A stretch of DNA of 64,000 nt from the NCBI RefSeq assembly GCF_900240285.1, contig NZ_OESS01000002.1:744001-808000 (forward strand), written 5' to 3'. The position numbers were made by a program, and so were the translations under genes. Within the stretch, counting starts at the first letter, position 1. Every line of letters begins with the position of its first letter. The notes below the pieces were generated by a model, which was given only the letters and a program-made list of their open reading frames with translations, ran no database searches and had not been told where the DNA came from. The DNA comes from Halobacillus sp. Marseille-P3879. GTDB taxonomy: Bacteria > Bacillota > Bacilli > Bacillales > Halobacillaceae. Shown here piece after piece: positions 34,272 through 41,857 of the stretch.

Positions 34272-36965
34272 ATGGCCAACGAAAGTCAGTCGAGAGCAGC
34301 AAGAAGAAAACAGCAGAATGCTAAAAAATCAAAAGGTAAGAAACGACCATCATTTAAATCAATTTTTATGACATTATTAACGGTTGGAATCGTTCTTATG
34401 TTAGCAGTAGGTGCACTATTTGCTTATTATATTGCTAAAGCACCTGCATTGGATGAAGCGCAATTATCCGATCCATTTTCTTCTAAAATTTATGATAAAG
34501 ATGATAATCTCATAACAGACGTAGCCGGTGATGAACGAAGAACCCGGGTGAATTATAACGATCTTCCTTCACAAACAGTGGATGCTGTATTAGCAACGGA
34601 GGATGTTCGATTCTTTGACCACTTTGGTATTGATCCGAGGAGAATTGGAGCAGCTGTTCTGTCTAACATTACAAATGGATTCGGGTCGGAAGGAGCAAGT
34701 ACGATCACGCAGCAGGTTGTGAAGCGTTCTTACCTGACAAGTGATAAAACATTAGAAAGAAAAGTTCAAGAACAATTCTTAGCTATAAAATTAGATCAGC
34801 AGTACTCTAAGGAATCCATACTGGAAATGTATTTAAATAAAATCTACTATGGTCAAGGAGCATACGGTATCGTTGAAGCTGCGGAGACTTATTTTGGCAA
34901 GGACGATCTGAATGACCTGACACTGCCTGAGTCTGCTCTATTAGCCGGGCTTCCTCAAAGGCCGTCAGGCTATGACCCTTACGAAAATCCTGACCTGGCT
35001 CAACAGCGCATGAACACCGTCTTAAACTTAATGGTGCAGCACAATAAGATTACTGAAGAAGAAGCTGAAGAAGCTAAACAGACAAACGTAGAAGACTTAC
35101 TTGCTGATCCTTCTGAAGAAAATACCCCATACCGGGCGTTTATAGACCATGTAGAGGAAGAAGTCAGCGAAAAAATGGAAGATGCCAACATTTACGAAGA
35201 TGGGCTTGAGATCTATACAACCATCGATTCCGATGCGCAGGAATATGTAGAAGAGATGTTAAGCGATGAAAGCTCAATTCCATGGCCTGATGATGAACTA
35301 CAGTCAGGTGTAGCAGTAACCGATACAAAGTCAGGAGCAGTAAGAGCTATTGGCGGAGGTCGTAATTATACAAAAGGGAACTATAATTTTGCCACAGATA
35401 TTTCCCGTCAGCCAGGTTCTACCTTTAAACCTATTACAGCATATGGACCTGCGATAGAAAATGAAAAGCTGTCTACCTATCATCAGATTAACGATGAAGA
35501 GATTGAAATAGACACTGGAAATGATACGTGGACACCAGGAAACTATGATGATCAATTTAGAGGCTGGGTAAGTATGCGCTATGCTTTAAGCCGTTCTTTA
35601 AACATTCCAGCCATAAAAATGCTGGAAGAAACCGGAACAGACAATGCTGAAGATTTTGTAACAGGACTAGGCTTTAACATTCCTGATGACGGACAGCTCG
35701 TTCTTTCCGACGCAATTGGCGGAGGCGTGCTGACTAATCCACTAGAAATGAGTGGAGCGTATGCAGCATTTGGAAACAATGGCTCATATAATGAACCTTA
35801 TACAGTTAGGAAAGTAGAATCCTCAGATGGGCAGACGACAGATTTAACACCTGAAACAGAAACAGCAATGAGTGATTATACGGCATACATGATTACCTCT
35901 ATGCTTGAGACTGTTATGAGCGATGGAACAGGTACTGCAGCTAACATTCCAGGTTTACCCGTAGCAGGAAAAACCGGTACAACAAACCGTGAAAACAGCG
36001 ATGGTCAAGCAATTGTTCCTGATGTCTGGTTCAGCGGATATACAACGGATTATTCCGTTTCCATATGGACAGGGTATGCAGATAATAACGTAAACCTGTC
36101 TGATAGTTCTCAGCAGATCCCACGACAGCTTTTTAAATCCATTATGGGGCATATTTCTGAAGGTGAAGACACAGAAGACTTCCAACGGCCTGATTCTGTA
36201 GAGTGGGTCGATGTAGAAGAAGGTTCACGCCCTGCTGAGCTGCCGAGTGACTATACTCCTGAAAGTCAAATTGTGAGCGAACTTTTCCATGTAGACAATA
36301 AACCAACAGAAACATCCGAACAATTTGATAAACTTGATGCAGTTGAAGGCTTATCTGCGAATTACAACGAAGATTCAGAAGCGATTGATTTAGAATGGGA
36401 TTACGAAGATACAAACGATGTATCCTTTAATGTCTCTGTAGCAATAGACGGCGGGGAAACAAGAGATCTTACAAACACAAGCAGCCGAAGCATGGAGATT
36501 TCCCAGATTCAACCTGGTTCCTCTTATGAATTCACTGTTGTTGCTGTGAGTGAAGACGGCGATGCAGAAGACAGTGACCCTTCCACGGCCAGTGTAGAAG
36601 TACCTGGCGGTGAAGAAGAAGCTGAAGAAGGTGAAGAGGAAGAAAATCCGGAATCTGAAGATGAAGATTCAGATGAAGAAACAGAAGATAATGAACAAGA
36701 ATCAGAAAATGATAATAACGGAAATGGCAACGGCGGCGAAGATGGTAATGAAAACGGCGATGGCAACGGTAATGGTAACGATAATGGCAATGGCAATGGC
36801 AACGACAATGGCAACGACAATGGTAATGGTAATAATGATGAAGAAACCGATGAAGATACGCCTGCTGATGATGAAAATACTGAAGAGGAGCCTGAAACTC
36901 AGGAAGAAGGATCCGACGAAGGATCTACTGAGCAAGAAGAAACCGAAAACGGAGATAGCGAGTAA
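34272..36965 (+). CDS. ponA: Class A penicillin-binding protein 1 (PonA)
   Basis: Bifunctional peptidoglycan glycosyltransferase and transpeptidase. 897 residues. Membrane helix 31-54; glycosyltransferase domain about 65-255 with Glu110 in LATEDVRFFDH and GASTITQQ; transpeptidase with Ser383-x-x-Lys386 (PGSTFKP), Ser442-Leu-Asn444, and KTGT at 567-570; a fibronectin type III-like domain about 690-775; then about 120 residues of Glu, Asp, Asn and Gly. The tail's Asn-Gly part is encoded by short DNA repeats at 36714-36835. Outer face of the membrane. GpsB, its partner in B. subtilis, is encoded nearby. Confidence 0.97.
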   Translation: MANESQSRAARRKQQNAKKSKGKKRPSFKSIFMTLLTVGIVLMLAVGALFAYYIAKAPALDEAQLSDPFSSKIYDKDDNLITDVAGDERRTRVNYNDLPSQTVDAVLATEDVRFFDHFGIDPRRIGAAVLSNITNGFGSEGASTITQQVVKRSYLTSDKTLERKVQEQFLAIKLDQQYSKESILEMYLNKIYYGQGAYGIVEAAETYFGKDDLNDLTLPESALLAGLPQRPSGYDPYENPDLAQQRMNTVLNLMVQHNKITEEEAEEAKQTNVEDLLADPSEENTPYRAFIDHVEEEVSEKMEDANIYEDGLEIYTTIDSDAQEYVEEMLSDESSIPWPDDELQSGVAVTDTKSGAVRAIGGGRNYTKGNYNFATDISRQPGSTFKPITAYGPAIENEKLSTYHQINDEEIEIDTGNDTWTPGNYDDQFRGWVSMRYALSRSLNIPAIKMLEETGTDNAEDFVTGLGFNIPDDGQLVLSDAIGGGVLTNPLEMSGAYAAFGNNGSYNEPYTVRKVESSDGQTTDLTPETETAMSDYTAYMITSMLETVMSDGTGTAANIPGLPVAGKTGTTNRENSDGQAIVPDVWFSGYTTDYSVSIWTGYADNNVNLSDSSQQIPRQLFKSIMGHISEGEDTEDFQRPDSVEWVDVEEGSRPAELPSDYTPESQIVSELFHVDNKPTETSEQFDKLDAVEGLSANYNEDSEAIDLEWDYEDTNDVSFNVSVAIDGGETRDLTNTSSRSMEISQIQPGSSYEFTVVAVSEDGDAEDSDPSTASVEVPGGEEEAEEGEEEENPESEDEDSDEETEDNEQESENDNNGNGNGGEDGNENGDGNGNGNDNGNGNGNDNGNDNGNGNNDEETDEDTPADDENTEEEPETQEEGSDEGSTEQEETENGDSE
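36714..36835 (+). repeat. Short in-frame tandem repeats in the ponA tail
   Basis: Irregular repeats of AATGGC, AATGGT, AACGGC, AACGAC and close variants, giving alternating Asn, Gly and Asp. Multiples of six bases keep the frame; a likely length-variable tract. Confidence 0.75.
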
Positions 36966-37007
36966 AAAAAACTCCAAAACCTTTAAAAAAGGTTTTGGAG
37001 TTTTTTT
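36964..37007. terminator. Bidirectional terminator between ponA and nth
   Basis: Stem AAACTCCAAAACC / GGTTTTGGAGTTT around 36968-37003 with T-runs on both strands; serves both converging genes and abuts both stop codons. Confidence 0.92.
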
Positions 37008-37674
37008 ATTCCATTGCTTCTAATTTCTCTGCTTTACGCTTCCTCTTCTGCCCTTCTCTGCATAAGAAAAGGAGTGGACATTCAGGACATTGAGGATTTT
37101 TAGCCTTACAATGATATCTTCCAAAGAAAATCATTCGATGGTGAGTATCGCTCCATTCGGCTTCAGGGATTTTTCGCATCAATGTTTTTTCCACTTCAAG
37201 CACAGAATCTTTGTACCGGCATATACCCAGGCGTTTTGAAACTCGTTCCACGTGAGTATCTACAGCTATTGCTGGTTCATTGAAAGCCACAGAAGCCACC
37301 ACGTTGGCCGTTTTACGCCCCACTCCCGCTAAACTTTCGAGCTCAGCTTTTGTCTGGGGTACACGGCCATTAAATTTTTCAATCATCGTCGTACAAAGCT
37401 TTTGGATATTTTTAGCTTTGCTTCGGTATAAGCCGATTCTTCTTATATCCTGTTCTAATTCTTCTATTGGTACGTTTAAATAATCCTCAGGTTTCTTATA
37501 CTTTTTAAATAAACCAGGGGTTACTTTATTGACTAATGCATCCGTAGCCTGAGCTGATAAAACAACCGCAATTAATAATTCAAACGGGTTTTCATGGGTG
37601 AGTTCGCACTCGGCATCAGGAAACATTTCTTCAAACGTATCAAGACAATATCTAATCTGAGCTTTGTTTAGCAT
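37006..37674 (-). CDS. nth: Endonuclease III
   Basis: DNA glycosylase and AP lyase for oxidised pyrimidines. 222 residues. Seen: helix-hairpin-helix LAGVGRKTANVV with the catalytic Lys, catalytic Asp in AVDTHVERV, and the 4Fe-4S ligands C-x6-C-x2-C-x5-C (CKAKNPQCPECPLLFLC). Follows dnaD by 14 bases, as in B. subtilis; the ypoC gene that follows there is absent here, since nth ends right at ponA's terminator. Confidence 0.97.
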   Translation of the reverse strand: MLNKAQIRYCLDTFEEMFPDAECELTHENPFELLIAVVLSAQATDALVNKVTPGLFKKYKKPEDYLNVPIEELEQDIRRIGLYRSKAKNIQKLCTTMIEKFNGRVPQTKAELESLAGVGRKTANVVASVAFNEPAIAVDTHVERVSKRLGICRYKDSVLEVEKTLMRKIPEAEWSDTHHRMIFFGRYHCKAKNPQCPECPLLFLCREGQKRKRKAEKLEAME

Positions 37675-37687
37675 TTACCTACCTCTT

Positions 37688-38383
37688 TTACTCTTCTTCA
37701 AGCCAGTTATAATATAAGGAAACGTCTCTCTTTACAGGAGACTTAGTAGAAGAAGTATTTTTAACTTGCCCCTGACGGAATTTTTTACCATGCTGTCTGG
37801 CTTGTTCTACGGTTTGAATACCTTTCCGCTTCCATTCTCTTAAGATCCGGTCAATGTATTTAAAATTTAATTTCCCCATTAACACCGCTTCCCTTAAAGC
37901 AGCTTTAATAAGTGCCGGTTCCTGCTCCTCTTGATCGAGCCATATATTAATGTTTTCAATTTCAAATGGTGAGAGCGGACGACCGAATTCCTGTTCAAAC
38001 AAGGGAAATAAGTTTTCAGGCTGTGCTGGTGAATCTTTTTGAGGCTGAGATTTTTGGAATAGTTTTTCCCATAGCGGTTCTAATGAGTAGCACTCGTTTC
38101 CTACCTGAAATTTTTGGTTCTTTTGTTCAATAGAAAGTAATTGTTTCTGAATCAGGCTTCGTAAAATGGTCGAACATTCTTCTTCCGAGAAGGAAGTTCG
38201 ACCAGCAATCTCCCCTGGAGTAGGAAAAGAATTACCATCTAAATGATATTGGTGAATCTGCAGAATAGTTACAAGCTCTTTCTCTGCAATCCCTAAACTC
38301 CTGTATTCTACAAGTAAGGATTTGGGAAGAGATATTTGACTATCAAGTACAGCCTGATAGTTATAATAATTAGCGATTTTCAT
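37688..38383 (-). CDS. dnaD: Primosomal protein DnaD
   Basis: Replication initiation protein that remodels DNA and works with DnaA and DnaB. 231 residues. N-terminal winged-helix domain (about 1-110) and C-terminal DnaB/DnaD domain with FPLFEQEFGRPLSPFEIENI and the conserved YIDRILREWKRKGI near 180. The start region reads GAGGTGATG, so either GTG at 38386 or ATG at 38383 is used; the ribosome-binding site overlaps both. Two-gene unit with nth. Confidence 0.94.
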   Translation of the reverse strand: MKIANYYNYQAVLDSQISLPKSLLVEYRSLGIAEKELVTILQIHQYHLDGNSFPTPGEIAGRTSFSEEECSTILRSLIQKQLLSIEQKNQKFQVGNECYSLEPLWEKLFQKSQPQKDSPAQPENLFPLFEQEFGRPLSPFEIENINIWLDQEEQEPALIKAALREAVLMGKLNFKYIDRILREWKRKGIQTVEQARQHGKKFRQGQVKNTSSTKSPVKRDVSLYYNWLEEE

Positions 38384-38542
38384 CACCTCATTCTAAGTTG
38401 CTAAATAAAGATCGGGTAAAGGTGTCCGATTCCTACAAATCTAAAGAATTACCACATTATAACTGCAGGAATTTCTTACAGTCTCACCAGGTGAGCAACC
38501 GGACGTATTGATAGTCGGCTGAAAAGCTTCCCTTTCATTATG

Positions 38543-38570
38543 AAAACACCGATAATGATTTCATCGGTGC
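38543..38570 (-). terminator. Terminator of asnS
   Basis: Minus-strand CACCGAT (38563-38569) and ATCGGTG (38547-38553) hairpin followed by TTTTC, about 20 bases after the asnS stop. Confidence 0.65.
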
Positions 38571-38585
38571 CTTCACAAAAGTGTA

Positions 38586-39878
38586 TTAAGGGTATAAGCG
38601 GTTTAACAAACGAGGAAATGGAATAGTCTCCCGCACATGTTCTACTCCAGAGATCCATGCCACTGTCCGCTCAAGCCCTAATCCGAACCCGGAATGAGGA
38701 ACGGTTCCATACTCACGCAGCTGCAAGTACCACTTATATGCATCTCCTGTTAGTTGATGATCCTCGTAACGCTGGCGCATCAGTTCTAAATCATCAATAC
38801 GCTGTGAACCTCCAATAATCTCTCCATACCCTTCAGGGGCTATTAAATCAGCACAAAGTACCACTTCAGGACGTTCTGGATCCGGCTTCATATAAAATGC
38901 TTTTATGTCTGCCGGATAATTAGTAATGAAAACAGGTTTTTCATAACTTTCGGCAATAGCTGTTTCGTGAGGAGCACCAAAGTCTTCTCCCCATTCTATA
39001 TCCGTAAATCCCTTATCCTTAAGCAGTTGAACAGCATCATCGTAACTTATTCTTGGAAAAGGAGCTTTAATTTTTTCCAAACTGCTTGTATCCCGGTTAA
39101 GTGCTTCCAAATCCAGCTTACAATTTTCCAACACTGACTGCACGATATGAGATACGTATTGTTCTTGCACCACAAGACTGTCTTCATGATCCATAAAAGC
39201 CATTTCAGGCTCAATCATCCAGAATTCGATAAGATGACGACGAGTTTTTGACTTCTCTGCTCGAAACGTCGGTCCAAAACTAAATACTTTTCCTAAAGCC
39301 ATCGCAGCTGCTTCCATATAAAGCTGGCCGCTCTGAGACAGATAAGCATCTTCGTCAAAGTACTTCGTGTGAAAGAGCTCTGTAGATCCTTCTGCAGAAG
39401 AGCCAGTTAAAATTGGTGCGTCAACTTTAACATATCCATTTTGATTAAAAAATTCATAAGTTGCACGAATAATTTCGTTTCTTATTTTCATGACTGCATG
39501 CTGCTTTCTTGAACGCAGCCATAAATGGCGGTGATCCATCAAAAATTCCGTTCCATGTTCTTTAGGAGTGATCGGATAATCTTCAGCTTCCTGGATCACT
39601 TCAAAGTCACTTACTTGCAGCTCATACCCAAAGGAGGACCGTGTATCTTCCACAATTACCCCCGTAACATACAAGGAGGATTCTTGTGTTAAACCTTTTG
39701 CTTCCTGAAATTTTTCTTCTCCAAGGTCTGCTTTAACTGCAACACCCTGCATAAACCCAGTTCCATCTCTCAACTGCAAAAAGGCGATTTTCCCACTTGA
39801 TCTTTTATTTTGAAGCCAGGCTCCTATAGTTACTTTTTCCCCAACATATTTTGGTACTTCTGCTATCGTTGTTTTCAC
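38586..39878 (-). CDS. asnS: Asparaginyl-tRNA synthetase
   Basis: Class II aminoacyl-tRNA synthetase charging tRNA-Asn. 430 residues. N-terminal OB-fold anticodon domain (about 1-110); catalytic domain with motif 2 [21 protein letters not shown] and motif 3 [10 protein letters not shown]. Start is GTG at 39878 with GGAGGT seven bases upstream, only three bases after the aspB stop. Same aspB-asnS order as B. subtilis. No T-box leader between them. Confidence 0.96.
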   Translation of the reverse strand: MKTTIAEVPKYVGEKVTIGAWLQNKRSSGKIAFLQLRDGTGFMQGVAVKADLGEEKFQEAKGLTQESSLYVTGVIVEDTRSSFGYELQVSDFEVIQEAEDYPITPKEHGTEFLMDHRHLWLRSRKQHAVMKIRNEIIRATYEFFNQNGYVKVDAPILTGSSAEGSTELFHTKYFDEDAYLSQSGQLYMEAAAMALGKVFSFGPTFRAEKSKTRRHLIEFWMIEPEMAFMDHEDSLVVQEQYVSHIVQSVLENCKLDLEALNRDTSSLEKIKAPFPRISYDDAVQLLKDKGFTDIEWGEDFGAPHETAIAESYEKPVFITNYPADIKAFYMKPDPERPEVVLCADLIAPEGYGEIIGGSQRIDDLELMRQRYEDHQLTGDAYKWYLQLREYGTVPHSGFGLGLERTVAWISGVEHVRETIPFPRLLNRLYP

Positions 39879-39881
39879 TTG

Positions 39882-41084
39882 TTAGACCTCCATATTCTCC
39901 CGGGAATTACGTTTTTCAATAAATCGCTTAATTCGTACCGCTGCTTCTTCAAGCTGGTCTATTGAAGTAGCATAGGATAGACGCACATTGTCTGGTGAAC
40001 CAAAACCAGAGCCCGGTACTAAAGCAACTTTTTCTTCTTCCAGCAGCGTTTTAACCCAATCATCCACCTGGTCAAACCCACAAATGGAAGCTGCTTCCTT
40101 TACATTTGGAAATAAGTAAAAGGCACCTTTAGGTTTCTCACAATGTACCCCAGGGATGTCAACAAGCCATGTATGCAGCTTGTTCAGTCTTTCCTTAAAC
40201 GCAGTTCTCATTTCTTCAACCTCTTTATTTGATCCTCTATAAGCAGCAAGAGCACCATACTGTGCGGATGAGGTAGGATTGGATGTTGAATGAGAAGCCA
40301 TGCTGGTCATGGCTTTAATGATTTTACTATTTCCTAAAGCGTATCCTATTCTCCAACCTGTCATAGAATGGGATTTAGAAACCCCATTAATCACAATGGT
40401 CTGGTTGTAAAGCTCTTCAGAAAGCTGAGCAATGGAAACATGCTCTTCTTCCGTATAAATTAACTTTTCATAGATTTCATCAGAAACAATTAACAGGCCG
40501 TGCTTTATACAAACCTCACCAATAGCTTCAAGCTCTTCTTTTGTATACATCATCCCTGTAGGATTACTAGGAGAATTAATAATTACAGCTTTTGTTTGAT
40601 CAGTGATCGCTCGTTCAAGCAGCTCCGGCGTAAGTTTAAACTGCTGATCCTCTTCAGTCTGAATAATTACCGGCTTCCCTTCAGCTAACTTTACTTGTTC
40701 AGGATAGCTGACCCAGTAAGGGGCGGGGACAACTACTTCGTCTCCCTTATTTAACAATACTTGAAATAATGTAAATAAAGCATGTTTGGCGCCAATGGTT
40801 ACAATTACTTGATCCTGGCTGTATGTTAATCCCTGGTCTTCCTTCATTTTTTTACAAATTGCCTCTTTTAAATCCGGGATTCCGCCTGAAGGTGTGTATT
40901 TGGTTAATCCTTCATCCATAGAACGTTTAGCTGCTTCGATGATATGTTCCGGTGTATTGAAGTCTGGTTCTCCTGCCCCGAGGCCAATAACATCGTGGCC
41001 TTCTGCCTTTAGAGCTTTTGCTTTAGCTGTAATCGCTAATGTGCTTGATGGTGTTAATGATTGAACTCTTTGCGCTAAATCCAA
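39882..41084 (-). CDS. aspB: Aspartate aminotransferase
   Basis: PLP enzyme interconverting aspartate and oxaloacetate. Start is probably TTG at 41084: AAGGAG lies eight bases upstream and the N-terminus then lines up with B. subtilis AspB; a GTG three codons earlier overlaps that site. 400 residues. Seen: GLGAGEPDFNTP, SPSNPTG, and the PLP lysine in VSKSHSMTGWRIGY. Operon with ypmA, ypmB and asnS; aspartate supply next to Asn-tRNA charging. Confidence 0.95.
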   Translation of the reverse strand: MDLAQRVQSLTPSSTLAITAKAKALKAEGHDVIGLGAGEPDFNTPEHIIEAAKRSMDEGLTKYTPSGGIPDLKEAICKKMKEDQGLTYSQDQVIVTIGAKHALFTLFQVLLNKGDEVVVPAPYWVSYPEQVKLAEGKPVIIQTEEDQQFKLTPELLERAITDQTKAVIINSPSNPTGMMYTKEELEAIGEVCIKHGLLIVSDEIYEKLIYTEEEHVSIAQLSEELYNQTIVINGVSKSHSMTGWRIGYALGNSKIIKAMTSMASHSTSNPTSSAQYGALAAYRGSNKEVEEMRTAFKERLNKLHTWLVDIPGVHCEKPKGAFYLFPNVKEAASICGFDQVDDWVKTLLEEEKVALVPGSGFGSPDNVRLSYATSIDQLEEAAVRIKRFIEKRNSRENMEV

Positions 41085-41106
41085 TTTGGTCACTCCTTAA
41101 TTATTA

Positions 41107-41637
41107 TTACGTTTGGCGAAAAGCGAAACGTTGAACTTCTTCGCCATTTATTGCATCTAAGTATTCAAATACGTAACGATTGCTTTCGTCCTTATAAGTT
41201 ACTTCCCAGACCGGACGATTTTCTTCATATGCCAGCTGAAGGTCTATAAATTCACAGGAAGTGCACTGGTTTACATTACTTTTGGCAGTTGACTTGCCAA
41301 TCATGTCTTCCGCTGAGACAGATGCTAGTTCCTGCTGATTCTTTAAATCAATGAATATAAACACCTCTTCATTATCGCTGCTGACTCCTTTAAGAATATG
41401 AATCGGAACCTCACCATTGTAGCGGGTGATCTGATTTACTTCTTCCAGCAATTCCTCATTTAAAGCAAATTGTTCTGCTTTACTATATTGACTGGTTTTT
41501 GAATTTTCAATATGCAGGTACATCCAAGTCAGGAAGCCAGTTAGGATTATAATAACAATACCGAGTATGAGAAGGAGCCACTTCCCCCATTTAGGTACGG
41601 TAAATTGTGAAGACGGCTGTGTCCCGATCATCTTCAT
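41107..41637 (-). CDS. ypmB: YpmB, DUF5590 membrane-anchored protein
   Basis: 176-residue protein with one N-terminal membrane helix (about residues 17-42) and an extracytoplasmic PepSY-like domain. Seen: WYLxx-like YLHIENS after the helix and conserved VWEVTYKDE. Function unknown. The start at 41637 or 41631 lies inside ypmA, a 47-base overlap with weak GGAATGG, so translation is probably coupled. A cysteine pair CTSC around residues 125-128 could form a disulfide outside the cell. Confidence 0.85.
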   Translation of the reverse strand: MKMIGTQPSSQFTVPKWGKWLLLILGIVIIILTGFLTWMYLHIENSKTSQYSKAEQFALNEELLEEVNQITRYNGEVPIHILKGVSSDNEEVFIFIDLKNQQELASVSAEDMIGKSTAKSNVNQCTSCEFIDLQLAYEENRPVWEVTYKDESNRYVFEYLDAINGEEVQRFAFRQT

Positions 41638-41761
41638 CTAAAGCCATTCCAAACATTAAATTTTCTTCCTTTAAAGTACGGTTGAGCGTATCTACTATTT
41701 TATAGAGATCATCTGTTTTTTGCACACGTACAGTGGAAAGGGTTTCTACCTTATTTGACAT
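41591..41761 (-). CDS. ypmA: YpmA, DUF4264 small protein
   Basis: 56-residue cytoplasmic protein. The ATG at 41761 has GAGGAG seven bases upstream; the longer open frame upstream is not used. Sequence MSNKVETLSTVRVQKTDDLY to AVFTIYRT matches the YpmA/DUF4264 family, function unknown. First gene of ypmA-ypmB-aspB-asnS. A TATAAT (minus, 41816-41821) with a weak -35 stands in the gap after dinG. Confidence 0.85.
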   Translation of the reverse strand: MSNKVETLSTVRVQKTDDLYKIVDTLNRTLKEENLMFGMALDEDDRDTAVFTIYRT

Positions 41762-41857
41762 TGGACATCTCCTCACTCTTTGTTCATTTGGCTCTTCTTT
41801 ATAAATACCTAATCTATTATAACAGGTATGATACATTTTTTTAATCAATCATCAGAT

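Noticed and set aside
36524-36820. Ser/Leu/Pro-rich ORF opposite the ponA tail
   Set aside because: Antisense of the same low-complexity tract; composition follows from the repeats.
36714-36835. Repeats considered as CRISPR-like array
   Set aside because: Units are 6 bases, in frame with ponA, no unique spacers and no cas genes.
36610-37023. 137-codon Lys/Met-rich ORF on the plus strand
   Set aside because: It is a frame-shadow of the repetitive Glu/Asp/Asn tail of ponA and has no ribosome-binding site.
38387-38585. T-box or other leader near asnS/dnaD
   Set aside because: asnS starts three bases after aspB with no leader; the 200-base gap lies downstream of asnS and shows only its terminator and a possible dnaD promoter.
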